A DNA stretch of 64,000 nucleotides, from the NCBI RefSeq assembly GCF_008254045.1, contig NZ_CP042425.1, positions 8,074,163 through 8,138,162 of the forward strand. The letters run 5' to 3'. Each line of letters starts with the position of its first letter. Position 1 is the first letter of the stretch. Source of the DNA: Limnoglobus roseus. Lineage in GTDB: Bacteria > Planctomycetota > Planctomycetia > Gemmatales > Gemmataceae. Position numbers and translations under genes: made by a program. The notes beneath the pieces are model-generated. The model searched no databases, had not been told where the DNA came from, and saw nothing but the letters and a program-made list of their open reading frames with translations. Positions 16,585-25,799 of the stretch are shown in pieces.

Positions 16585-18246
16585 ATGCAAACCCTTATCC
16601 AACTGTTCGTCGCCTTCGTCAACGGGATTCGCAGTAGCGTCGGTCTGGTCCTCCCGATGTTCGCGGAGGCGGCCGACTTCCGGTCGTGGCCACGGTGGGT
16701 CAAGTTTCTCGTCCACGTCATTGCCCTCGGCTCGATCCTGTACGGGCTGTACTGGCTGAACAACCACTGGCCCTTCATCCAGAAGTTGTTGAAGTCGAAG
16801 GCCACGGTGGACGTCCAGAAGGTCTACCTGCCGCTCATCTTCGTGCTGATTTACGTCCTGAGTTGGCTCGGCTACTTCTGGTGGAAGTTGTTCAACCGCG
16901 GCGACGCGGCCGAGTACCCGGACATCGCGGCGGCGTGGGCCGACGCGACCCGCAAACTGACCCAGGCCGGCATCGCGCTCGGCGACGCGCCGCTGTACCT
17001 GATCGTCGGCCACCCGTCGTCCGGCGACGACGCGCTGTTCCTGGCCGCCGGCAAGCGAGAATTGGTCCGCGCGCCCCTGGCCGTGGATTCGCCGCTCCGC
17101 GTCTTCGCCAGCCCCGACGCCATCTACGTCTGTTGCGCCGGGTGCTCGACGTGGGGGGCGTTCGTCACGGCCTTGACGTCGCCCGAGGTGAGCGGCGTAC
17201 TCGACGCGGGGGACTCGACGGACGCGGGCAAGACCATCACGCCGGGGCAGGCGTTGCAGGGCGTGGACGAGAAGGTGCAGGAAGAGTTCTACCGCCTGCT
17301 GCAAACGCAGAGTGACCGGCCGCTCACCGCCGAGGAAGACGCCCGGTTGCGGGAACTCGGCGACATGATCCAGACGACCAAGGCGGGCGGCATCCGCCGC
17401 GTGTCGCTCTCGAACGAGACCCTCAGCGTCGGCCCGCGGCGACTGGCGTACCTGTGTCGGTTGATCGTGCAGGACCGCCGCCCGTGGTGCCCGCTGAACG
17501 GCATGATGGTCCTGCTGCCGTGGGGGGCACTCGACTCCGACGAAACCTGCCGGACCGCCCTGAGCGTCCTGTCGGCCGACCTGTCCGTTGCCCGGGCGAC
17601 CTTCCGCCAGCGGTACTCGCACTTCGTTCTGGTGTGCGACCTGGAACAGGCCGACGGCTTCGACGAATTCCGTCTGGGGTTCTCGAAGGTCTCGAAGGAG
17701 ATGCTCAAGCAGCGGATCGGTCAGCGGTTGCCGCTGGTCCCCGACCGCCCGGCCGAGGATGTGCCCGCGGTGATGGAACAGGTGGCCGATTGGATTCGGT
17801 TGAACGTGCTGGCCGCGTGGGTGATGAAGTTCCTGCGGCTGGAGTGGCCGCCGGAAGCCCGCCGCGCGACCACCTTCATCCCCGGGTTCAACCAGAAGCT
17901 CTTCCAGTTCTTGCACGATCTGTTCGTCCGCGGGCCGCGCCTCGCCCGCATCTTGTCACGCGGCCTGCCGGTTGAGGCCACGGCCTTGCCGGGCGACACG
18001 GTGGCAGCCCTGCCGCTGGTCGCCGGCTGCTACCTCGCCGCGACCGGCCGCGACGAGAAGCACCAGGCCTTCGTGCCCGGCGTGTTCCAGCGCATGGTGG
18101 AAGCCCAGAGCGCGGTCAGTTGGTCGGCCGAAGCGGTGAGCGAGGACCGTGCGTACTCGCAGTGGACGGGCCTGCTGTACATCGCGGCGGTACTCCTTCT
18201 GGCGATCTCGGGCGGGGTCGTTTACTTGCAATTCTTCAAGACGTGA
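16585..18246 (+). CDS. Short TssM/IcmF-like T6SS inner-membrane protein lacking the periplasmic domain
   Basis: 553 residues, against about 1,100-1,200 for typical TssM. Two N-terminal membrane helices (about residues 41-58 and 80-99) are followed by an IcmF-like cytoplasmic domain with recognisable family segments: LSVLSADLSVARATFRQRY, HFVLVCDLEQADGFDEF, and LARILSRGLPVEA further on. The nucleotide-binding position reads GHPSSGDDAL (about 142-151), in which the Walker A Lys-Thr/Ser is replaced by Asp-Asp. A third helix (YIAAVLLLAISGGVVYLQF) ends three residues before the stop. The protein therefore stops where normal TssM enters the periplasm. The next gene is convergent and unrelated, so the missing part has not simply been split off downstream. 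The family assignment rests on context as well as sequence. Confidence 0.82.
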   Translation: MQTLIQLFVAFVNGIRSSVGLVLPMFAEAADFRSWPRWVKFLVHVIALGSILYGLYWLNNHWPFIQKLLKSKATVDVQKVYLPLIFVLIYVLSWLGYFWWKLFNRGDAAEYPDIAAAWADATRKLTQAGIALGDAPLYLIVGHPSSGDDALFLAAGKRELVRAPLAVDSPLRVFASPDAIYVCCAGCSTWGAFVTALTSPEVSGVLDAGDSTDAGKTITPGQALQGVDEKVQEEFYRLLQTQSDRPLTAEEDARLRELGDMIQTTKAGGIRRVSLSNETLSVGPRRLAYLCRLIVQDRRPWCPLNGMMVLLPWGALDSDETCRTALSVLSADLSVARATFRQRYSHFVLVCDLEQADGFDEFRLGFSKVSKEMLKQRIGQRLPLVPDRPAEDVPAVMEQVADWIRLNVLAAWVMKFLRLEWPPEARRATTFIPGFNQKLFQFLHDLFVRGPRLARILSRGLPVEATALPGDTVAALPLVAGCYLAATGRDEKHQAFVPGVFQRMVEAQSAVSWSAEAVSEDRAYSQWTGLLYIAAVLLLAISGGVVYLQFFKT

Positions 18247-18270
18247 TCGCGACTCGATCGGTGGGAAACC

Positions 18271-18302
18271 AACGAGCCGCCCGATCCTTCGGGCGGCTCG
18301 TT
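18271..18302. terminator. Bidirectional hairpin terminator
   Basis: A 14-bp perfect stem (18271-18284 with 18289-18302) with a 4-base loop lies between the convergent short tssM and TonB-receptor genes. No long T tract follows on either strand. Confidence 0.7.
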
Positions 18303-18317
18303 CGCGTTCGAACGACC

Positions 18318-20900
18318 TCAATAGGTCAACTGCGTGTTGAGGAAGAAGTTCGTCCCCGGGCGGTACAGGGCCGGCGCACCGGTCAGGATGTTCGCTGCGA
18401 TCGGGTCAAGGTGTTCGCGGTACAGTTTGTTGCCGATGTTTTCGACGCCAGCGGTAACCAGGAAGTTCTTCCGCACCTGCCAGAAACCGCGGATGTCGAA
18501 GGTCGTGAACCCAGGGGTCGTGAACTCGCCGAGGCTCGTCGCGACGGCGTTCTGGCCGTTCACGATGCGGGCGGCGAACTCGATCTGCCACTTCGGGATG
18601 TCTTGCGTGCCGTGGATCCGAATCCCGAGGCGGGTTTCCATCGGCGGCATTTGCGGCAACGGTTCCGTCTCGGTCGCGAACGCCCCGGTCACGGGATCCT
18701 TGCGGCGACTGCTGGTCACGAGGGAGCCGTTCGGGGAGGGTGTATTTCGCCGATTGTCCACGTGGGTCTGGTCAATCCCCTGCACGTAACTGAGGGTGGC
18801 GAACGGCGAGAGCCAGCGGGTGACGTTGGCCTGGAGGTACATTTCCGTCCCGGCCAGGGTGGCCAGGTCCGTGTTCGAGAAAACAACCTGCGTCAGGCCG
18901 CCGGACGTTTGGTTCGCGTCGTACGTGATGTAGTCGTTGATGAGGGCGTAGAAGCCGCTCACGCCGGCCTTCAGGTATTCTGTGTCGTACCGCAGGCCCA
19001 CGTCGAACTGGTTCAGCCGCTCCTTCGACAGGTTCGGGTCGCCGATCAAGCGGCTCGTGCCCTGTTGCAGCACACCGATGAACGGCCCGGACGAGTACAG
19101 TTCGGTCAGCGTCGGGGCGCGTTCCGAATAGCCGTAGCCGAGGAACAGGGTGGTCGTGTCCGACACCTTGTAGTCCATCGTCGCGAACGCGGCGAGCAAG
19201 AGGAACTCGCGGCTCAGACCCCGCTGGGCCGCTGCCGGGTCGGTCGAGTAAATGCTCGGGTCTACCGTCAATCGGTTCGACCCGGGGACCCCTTGTGCCT
19301 GCCCGAACAAGTCGATGTTCCCGGTGATGAGCCGCGGGTCGCTGGTCGTCCGCACGCCGTCGATGCGAGCACCCGACTTGAGTTTGATGGACTCGCCGAT
19401 CGGGAGGAAACTTTCAAGGAACAGACCGGGGTTCACACTCTCCGAATTCGGGATCGACTGGGTTTGAACGAGGGTCCGCGAACCGTCGGACGTTGGGATC
19501 GGCGGCAACCCGGCCGGTTGCGGGCCTTGAAGGATCTGGATGTTTTCCGTCAATCCCTGGCCGAAGACGTTCAGGTCGGTCCCGAGGGTGACGGTGAGTT
19601 CGTCCTTCAAATTCCCCCACTGCCCGGCAAGCCGGTACCCGATGGACCGCTCGCCGAACCGGGTCGTGGACTGGTCGTAAAGCTGATACCCGCCCCCCGG
19701 AATGGTCCCGGCCGGGGTGATGAACGGCTGGTTGAAGGCGTTGTTGAGCAATCGGTTGACGAACGCCTGCTTCGACCCGCTCTTGGTGTTGCCGCTGGAC
19801 GCGGTGGTGTTGTACCAGAGGTCGGCCGTGGCCTGGTCGAACGGCCCGAAGTTGCGGGCCAGGATTCGCGTGCTATACGCCTCGGTGTCGGCGGTGTCGA
19901 CGTCGAAGTACAGGCCGGGGAACTCGAGGTTGTTCTGGAAGCTGCGGATCGCCTTGATTTCAATCGACAAGTCGTCGCGGAGGTCGAAGCCGAGGCCCGC
20001 GCTGAAGTTATTCGCCTGGTAGCTGGACGGGACCACGATCCCGTTGCCGGCGTGGTAGTCGCTCCCCTGGAGGACGTTGTAACTACCACGGAAGCCCCAG
20101 TCCGAGCCGGCGGCACTCACGACCTGCAGGCCGTTGTACTGACTGCCGTTTACCTGGTAGCCGAGGGCCGTCGACCCGTGGTACTCGGTCCCGGTGGACC
20201 CGGCTTGCGCCCGCGGAGTGTTCAGAGTGTTGATGTTGATGTACCCGAACGCCGGCCCGAGGAGGGTGGTGTACGGGCCGCGGATGACTTGCACGTCGCG
20301 GATCTGGGCCGGGTAGAACTTCGACACCGGGGTGTCGAGGTCGAGGCGGCCGGGGAAGTACGGCACGCCGTCGCCGAGGGCGTAGTATTGGCCGTTCCGC
20401 AAGCCCCGGAGGCGGGGGTCGCTCACGATCGCGTTCCGCCGGGACACCTCAACGCCGGACGCCTGGTCCGACTTACTGAGCAGGCCGGACAGGTCCGGGG
20501 CGTTCAACGCCTGGGCCGGTTGCTGGCCGCCGGCCGCGGAGACGGCGGGGGCCTGTTGCCCCGGAGCAGCTTCCGCGTTGATGTTCACGACGCTGGAGCT
20601 CCCCCCTGCGGGCGGGGAGGCCGCGGCGGGTGCCGGGGCCGGTGCCGCGGCGGGTGCCGGAGCAGGTGCCGGGGCCGTCGGAGTTGTCCCCCCACCCGTT
20701 TCGGGAATATTAAGTTGCGCGGGGATGAGAACCCCCTGGGGCGATTTCGGCAGATCGATCGGCACCACGGCCGGAAGCGCAGTCAAGTTCGCCGGTGATC
20801 GGGGCAAGTCGGCCGGGGACTGTCCTAACACGGCATTTGCACCGAGTAGTCCTCCGAGTCCGATGCAACCCGCGACGACGTTCCACTGGAACCGTTTCAT
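18318..20900 (-). CDS. TonB-dependent outer-membrane receptor
   Basis: 860 residues from the ATG at 20900, which begins a signal peptide (WNVVAGCIGLGGLLGANAV). A low-complexity N-terminal segment (about residues 28-130) carries two DLPxSP repeats and Pro/Ala repeats. The plug domain (about 135-245) follows, with IRDVQVIRGPYTTLLGP and YININTLNTPRA. The remainder is a beta-barrel with alternating aromatic strands (such as TTLFLGYGYSERAPTLTELY), ending in an aromatic residue. Such receptors import large scarce ligands (siderophores, cobalamin, glycans) using TonB energy; nothing here identifies the ligand. No TonB/ExbBD or periplasmic binding protein lies nearby. I could not find a clear Fur box or cobalamin riboswitch upstream. 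Confidence 0.92.
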   Translation of the reverse strand: MKRFQWNVVAGCIGLGGLLGANAVLGQSPADLPRSPANLTALPAVVPIDLPKSPQGVLIPAQLNIPETGGGTTPTAPAPAPAPAAAPAPAPAAASPPAGGSSSVVNINAEAAPGQQAPAVSAAGGQQPAQALNAPDLSGLLSKSDQASGVEVSRRNAIVSDPRLRGLRNGQYYALGDGVPYFPGRLDLDTPVSKFYPAQIRDVQVIRGPYTTLLGPAFGYININTLNTPRAQAGSTGTEYHGSTALGYQVNGSQYNGLQVVSAAGSDWGFRGSYNVLQGSDYHAGNGIVVPSSYQANNFSAGLGFDLRDDLSIEIKAIRSFQNNLEFPGLYFDVDTADTEAYSTRILARNFGPFDQATADLWYNTTASSGNTKSGSKQAFVNRLLNNAFNQPFITPAGTIPGGGYQLYDQSTTRFGERSIGYRLAGQWGNLKDELTVTLGTDLNVFGQGLTENIQILQGPQPAGLPPIPTSDGSRTLVQTQSIPNSESVNPGLFLESFLPIGESIKLKSGARIDGVRTTSDPRLITGNIDLFGQAQGVPGSNRLTVDPSIYSTDPAAAQRGLSREFLLLAAFATMDYKVSDTTTLFLGYGYSERAPTLTELYSSGPFIGVLQQGTSRLIGDPNLSKERLNQFDVGLRYDTEYLKAGVSGFYALINDYITYDANQTSGGLTQVVFSNTDLATLAGTEMYLQANVTRWLSPFATLSYVQGIDQTHVDNRRNTPSPNGSLVTSSRRKDPVTGAFATETEPLPQMPPMETRLGIRIHGTQDIPKWQIEFAARIVNGQNAVATSLGEFTTPGFTTFDIRGFWQVRKNFLVTAGVENIGNKLYREHLDPIAANILTGAPALYRPGTNFFLNTQLTY

Positions 20901-21264
20901 GAATAATCCCCCGGACGCGATGATGCCGCCGTGACTTACTCGGTTAATCGGGTCGTTAAAGCCAAAAAGTTCAAACAAATTGTTAGATGTGGAGTAATCG
21001 GCGAATTCCGCGTAGACGGCACAATCAGAACAATCCCCCAACCCCCCAGGCGTTCGAGGATTTGAGTCGAAAAATGAATGGATGGGATTCTTGGGACATT
21101 TTCGCCGAGTGGGAACTCCTATCGTGTGCGACCGCTTATGCCGAGCGGCTTCGGGTAACAATCCGATCGCTCTCGGGCGAGAGTCGGCTTTTCTTGAAAC
21201 CCCTTTCCCCGCCCGTAAACTTCCGTCACGTTCTCTTACCTCTTCCCCCTTTCCGAGGCGGCTC
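20901..21264. other. Intergenic region between divergent TonB receptor and isomerase genes
   Basis: About 364 bp with no credible gene. The part nearest the receptor is AT-rich (about 20945-21000, including a run around CAAACAAATTGTTAG) and is the likely promoter region for it. No riboswitch consensus, strong palindrome or Fur-like box was recognised on either strand. Confidence 0.5.
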
Positions 21265-22440
21265 ATGGGCTTTCATCAGACTTCCACGCACAAGAACGGC
21301 AAAGGCAGTTTCCACCAAATCGGCCTCGTCCGCGGACAGTTCGGCAACGTGCCCGAGGCGAAATGGATTCCCTTCCTGCAAGAGAGCGGCTTCGACGGCT
21401 GGGAAGAAGCGTCGTGGGAACTCGACCTCCGTAGATGCGACACCGACGAAGGGGCGGCCGCCTACGCCAAGGAACGGGTCGAGTTGGCCAAGAAGCACGG
21501 CCTCGAAATCTTCACCGTCGCCACGCACCTGCAAGGGCAAGTCCTCGGCGACGAGCCGAGCGCCAAGACGCTGAACTTCTGTAGCGGCAAGGGCGAGGCG
21601 AAGGCCGCGTACAAGGCGTGGCGGGCGAGCTGCAAGAACCCGCCACGGACCGACCCGTACTTCGTGCCAGAGGAAGTCGGCAAACTCATCCACGCCGAGG
21701 CGAAGAAAGACCTGGAAGCGTGCGTGCGATACGCCGGGCACCTGAGCAAGTTGCAAGGCCGCAAGGTCGCACTGCCGGGGTTCGTCGGCAGCCCGGCCAA
21801 CTGCTGGAGCCACTGGTTCCTGTTCCCGCCCCTCCCCGGCGAGATCGAAGGTTACAAGCTGCCGGACGTTCGCGAACTGTCGCTGGAACTGCTCGTCGAG
21901 CGATTCGGCCCGGTCTGGAAGATGTGCAAGGAGTACGGGGTGACGTTCGACTTGGAGTGCCACCCGTCGGAACGCGCGATGGGCGACATCGAGAGCGCCG
22001 GCGATTACATCAACTACATGAACAAGGCCGGGTTCGAGGGCACGGTCGGCTTCAACCTCGACGGCTCGCATATGGAATGGCAGAACGTCAGCGTGATCGA
22101 CTTCATCCGCGAGTACCCGGAGTACATCCACTGTGCCCACGTCAAGGGCGTGTGGGTGGCCCGCGAGCACTGCCGGGCGGGTCGGCTCGGTGGCCACCGC
22201 AACATGGGCCACTGGGCCAACGGCTGGAACTTCGTCACGGCCGGCACCGCCCGCGACGCGAACAGCCTGGAGGACATCTTCATCGAGTTGAACCGCGTCG
22301 GCTTCGACGGGGCGGTGAGCATCGAGTGGGAGGACAACGACGCCGACCAACTCGCCGGCGCGAAGGCCGCCCTCGCAAACTGCCGCAAGGCCGACCTGCC
22401 GCCGAGCGGGATGAAGCACGACGAGATGCTGAAGGGGTAA
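21265..22440 (+). CDS. Sugar phosphate isomerase/epimerase-like TIM-barrel protein
   Basis: 391 residues from the ATG at 21265; GAGG about 10 bp upstream is a reasonable ribosome-binding site. It has the AP-endonuclease-2/xylose-isomerase-like barrel pattern. Putative metal ligands are Glu in TFDLECHPSE, Asp and His in GFNLDGSHMEW, His in YIHCAHVKG and Glu in GAVSIEWEDND. The protein has no signal peptide, unlike two other isomerase-like proteins in the window. The length exceeds the common 270-300 residues because of insertions around residues 90-150. Relatives act on inositol derivatives, hydroxypyruvate, tagatose or similar sugars; the substrate here is unknown. Confidence 0.85.
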   Translation: MGFHQTSTHKNGKGSFHQIGLVRGQFGNVPEAKWIPFLQESGFDGWEEASWELDLRRCDTDEGAAAYAKERVELAKKHGLEIFTVATHLQGQVLGDEPSAKTLNFCSGKGEAKAAYKAWRASCKNPPRTDPYFVPEEVGKLIHAEAKKDLEACVRYAGHLSKLQGRKVALPGFVGSPANCWSHWFLFPPLPGEIEGYKLPDVRELSLELLVERFGPVWKMCKEYGVTFDLECHPSERAMGDIESAGDYINYMNKAGFEGTVGFNLDGSHMEWQNVSVIDFIREYPEYIHCAHVKGVWVAREHCRAGRLGGHRNMGHWANGWNFVTAGTARDANSLEDIFIELNRVGFDGAVSIEWEDNDADQLAGAKAALANCRKADLPPSGMKHDEMLKG

Positions 22441-22448
22441 CCATTCTG

Positions 22449-22476
22449 GCGGAGCGCGGCTGACCCCGCGCTCCGC
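22449..22476. terminator. Hairpin terminator between convergent genes
   Basis: An 11-bp perfect GC stem (22449-22459 with 22466-22476) lies between the isomerase and kbl stop codons. It could serve both genes. Confidence 0.65.
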
Positions 22477-22488
22477 TTCGCTACACGA

Positions 22489-23679
<1,191 letters not shown>

Positions 23680-23693
23680 CACAGGGTCTCGGC

Positions 23694-24482
23694 TCAGAGG
23701 AGTGTTTTTTTTTCCGGGTGAAGGTCGAGAGGTTGCGCGACGGCGGCGGGTGCGGTGGCCAGAGCCTTCCGCTTCCGCCACTCCCGCCAGCCCTTCCAGA
23801 GCAGCGGGGCGATCGAAACGAGAATTACGGTCGCGGCCAAGATGTCGATGTTCTTCGCCCAGGTGAATTCGGGCTTGCCGAGAGCCTTTTGGAAGATCGG
23901 GTCGGCCAAGTCGATCACGAAGTAGCCGAAGAGCAACATGCTCACGACCCAGGCGATGCCGCCGACGACGTTGAACACGAGGAACTTGCGGTAGTTCATC
24001 TTCGCCGCCCCGGCGACGACCGGCACGAACGTCCGCACGATCGGCATGAAGCGAGCGAAGATAATCGACTTGCCGCCGTGCCGCTCGAAGAATTCGCGGG
24101 CAGTGGTGAGGTATTCCTGCTTGAAAAACCGGCTGTCTGGGCGGTTAAATAACGCCCCGCCTGCCTTCGCACCGATGCCGTATCCGACCGTGTCGCCGAT
24201 GATAGCAGCGACGCTAAGGGCGGCCATTAGAAGGCCGATGTCCCAGTTCGCGAGTTTCGGACTCGCGACAAGACCCAACACCACTAGCAGCGAATCGCCC
24301 GGTAGCAGGAAGCCGATGAGCAGGCCGGTTTCCGTGAAGACGATGACGCACACGGCGGCGAACGCGGCCCAGAACACGCCCGGTTGGTTGAGGGCCGTCT
24401 TGAACTTCTCCGGGTCGGAGAGGTTCCGCGGGTCGATGATCGTTAAGAGGATGTCCCAGAATCGAGCGAAGAAATCCCCCAT
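23694..24482 (-). CDS. DedA/VTT-domain membrane protein
   Basis: 262 residues from the ATG at 24482. The family pattern is clear: ETGLLIGFLLPGDSLLVVLG, AALSVAAIIGDTVGYGIGAKAG, the amphipathic FFERHGGKSIIFARFMPIVRTFVPVVAG with its conserved arginines, and two C-terminal helices. DedA proteins recycle lipid carriers or phospholipids across the inner membrane; several are undecaprenyl-phosphate or phosphatidylethanolamine flippases. The tail after the last helix is basic and Ala/Pro-rich. Its final codons contain a run of nine A on the coding strand (23705-23713). Probably cotranscribed with kbl, which starts 14 bp downstream. Confidence 0.92.
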   Translation of the reverse strand: MGDFFARFWDILLTIIDPRNLSDPEKFKTALNQPGVFWAAFAAVCVIVFTETGLLIGFLLPGDSLLVVLGLVASPKLANWDIGLLMAALSVAAIIGDTVGYGIGAKAGGALFNRPDSRFFKQEYLTTAREFFERHGGKSIIFARFMPIVRTFVPVVAGAAKMNYRKFLVFNVVGGIAWVVSMLLFGYFVIDLADPIFQKALGKPEFTWAKNIDILAATVILVSIAPLLWKGWREWRKRKALATAPAAVAQPLDLHPEKKTLL

Positions 24483-24751
24483 CCGTGGCTCCCTACAGAA
24501 TGTCGCGGTCCAGTCTAAGTTAGGAAGTGCCGGGCGTTCGGGCACTTCTTTCGGCCGAGAGTATCCCACATCGCGAAGAGTTCGGGAAGGGCTTCTGGCG
24601 CGTTCCCCACCACTCAAATCCTGAAACCCCTTCGCACCGCGGCCGCCCTTCCGGTACACTGTGCCGGTCCGCGAAACCTTGCGGGGTCTTCGCCGGTCGG
24701 TACAACCCATACAGTAATGACTACTCCCGTTGCGTGAAAGGAATCCACACC

Positions 24752-25741
24752 ATGAACCGCCGCCGCACGCTCCTCGCGACCGCCGGACTGCTCATCGTCC
24801 CCGGCATGACGCTAGCGTTCTTCAACCGCCCGTATTGCCCGCCAGTCCACTGGGTCGGCCACCCAGTCCCGGTCTACGTTCTGCCGGTCGATCCGTGCGT
24901 TTGCCCCGCTCCGATTCCGGCCCGGCTCGCGGATTGCCCGCCGGCAATGAACCCGCCGCCGACCCCGCTCAACCCGCCGAAGGTGATGGAGAAGACCGAA
25001 GCCCCGCAACCGAAGACCGTCAGCCCGGCTGCGGCCGCCGAGCCGATGCCGGACAAGCCGAAGGTCGAGAAGGTGGAACCGCCGAAGGGCGAGTTGGCGA
25101 TCCCCTCCCCGGCCGTCCCCGAGACGCCGGTCGAGAAGCCCAAGCCGAAGACACCGGAACCCGCTCCGGTGCCTGCGCCCGCCCCGCTGACCATGCCGCC
25201 CATCGACGTAACCCCGGCGAAGCCGAAGAAGGACGAACCGCCGAAGGAATTGACTCCGAAGATCGACCTAACGCTGCCGAAGAAGGAAGAACCGCCGAAG
25301 GAGTTGGCCCCGAAGATCGACCTGACGCTACCGAAGGTTGACGTGCCATCGCCGAAAGTCGAAACGCCGCCCAAGCAGGACATCCCAACGCTGATCCTGC
25401 CGGTGACCGGCGAGCAACCACCAAAGAAGCTGGACATCCCTACGCTTCCCCCTCTGACGTTGCCGAACGTCTCGGAATCGAAGTACACGCCAGTGGACGC
25501 ACCGAAAGTCCGCGTAATCCCCGTCGAGGGTCGGCGGTCGGCCGGGAACCAGACGGTCAGTCTTTACAACTACACCGACCACCCGCTCGAACTCCAGATC
25601 GACGGTAAGGCGACGCAGGTGCCGGCCAAGTCGCTGGTGTCGCTGTCGTTGCCGGACAGCTTCGCCTGGAAACTGGGCGAGAAGTCCGAGACGGCCACCA
25701 TCCCGTCCGACGCGGCCGGGCTGAGCATCGTCATCCAGTAA
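24752..25741 (+). CDS. Exported proline-rich repetitive protein
   Basis: 329 residues from the ATG at 24752, with a good ribosome-binding site (GAAAGGAAT). The signal peptide is MNRRRTLLATAGLLIVPGMTLAF. A Cys/Pro/His-rich segment (about 25-75) follows. The central region (about 80-260) is Pro/Lys/Glu-rich with imperfect tandem repeats of about 18 residues (KKDEPPKELTPKIDLTLP then KKEEPPKELAPKIDLTLP). A compact C-terminal domain (about 265-329) contains NQTVSLYNYTDHPLELQIDGK and ends SLSIVIQ-like. I recognise no family. The repeats suggest an extended periplasmic or wall-spanning linker carrying a small beta domain. The protein stands alone before a strong terminator. Confidence 0.75.
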   Translation: MNRRRTLLATAGLLIVPGMTLAFFNRPYCPPVHWVGHPVPVYVLPVDPCVCPAPIPARLADCPPAMNPPPTPLNPPKVMEKTEAPQPKTVSPAAAAEPMPDKPKVEKVEPPKGELAIPSPAVPETPVEKPKPKTPEPAPVPAPAPLTMPPIDVTPAKPKKDEPPKELTPKIDLTLPKKEEPPKELAPKIDLTLPKVDVPSPKVETPPKQDIPTLILPVTGEQPPKKLDIPTLPPLTLPNVSESKYTPVDAPKVRVIPVEGRRSAGNQTVSLYNYTDHPLELQIDGKATQVPAKSLVSLSLPDSFAWKLGEKSETATIPSDAAGLSIVIQ

Positions 25742-25746
25742 CCCGC

Positions 25747-25779
25747 AGAACCGCCGCTCCCCCGGCGGTTCTTTTCTTT
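25747..25779 (+). terminator. Rho-independent terminator
   Basis: A 10-bp stem (25747-25756 with 25763-25772), a 6-base loop and a T/C-rich tail follow the proline-rich protein gene closely. It is the most canonical terminator in the window. Confidence 0.8.
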
Positions 25780-25799
25780 CACCCCGGGGAGTAGTTCGG

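Noticed and set aside
18120..20798. Open frame of 892 codons on the plus strand across the TonB receptor gene
   Set aside because: Antisense to the receptor, with low-complexity Arg/Val/Glu composition and no ribosome-binding site or domain.
20901..21264. Possible cobalamin riboswitch or Fur box upstream of the TonB receptor
   Set aside because: No B12-box-like conserved segment or Fur-like inverted repeat was found on the minus strand.
23705..23713. Run of nine A (coding strand) at the end of the DedA-like gene as a phase-variation tract
   Set aside because: It lies in the last codons, so a slip would only change a few non-conserved tail residues.
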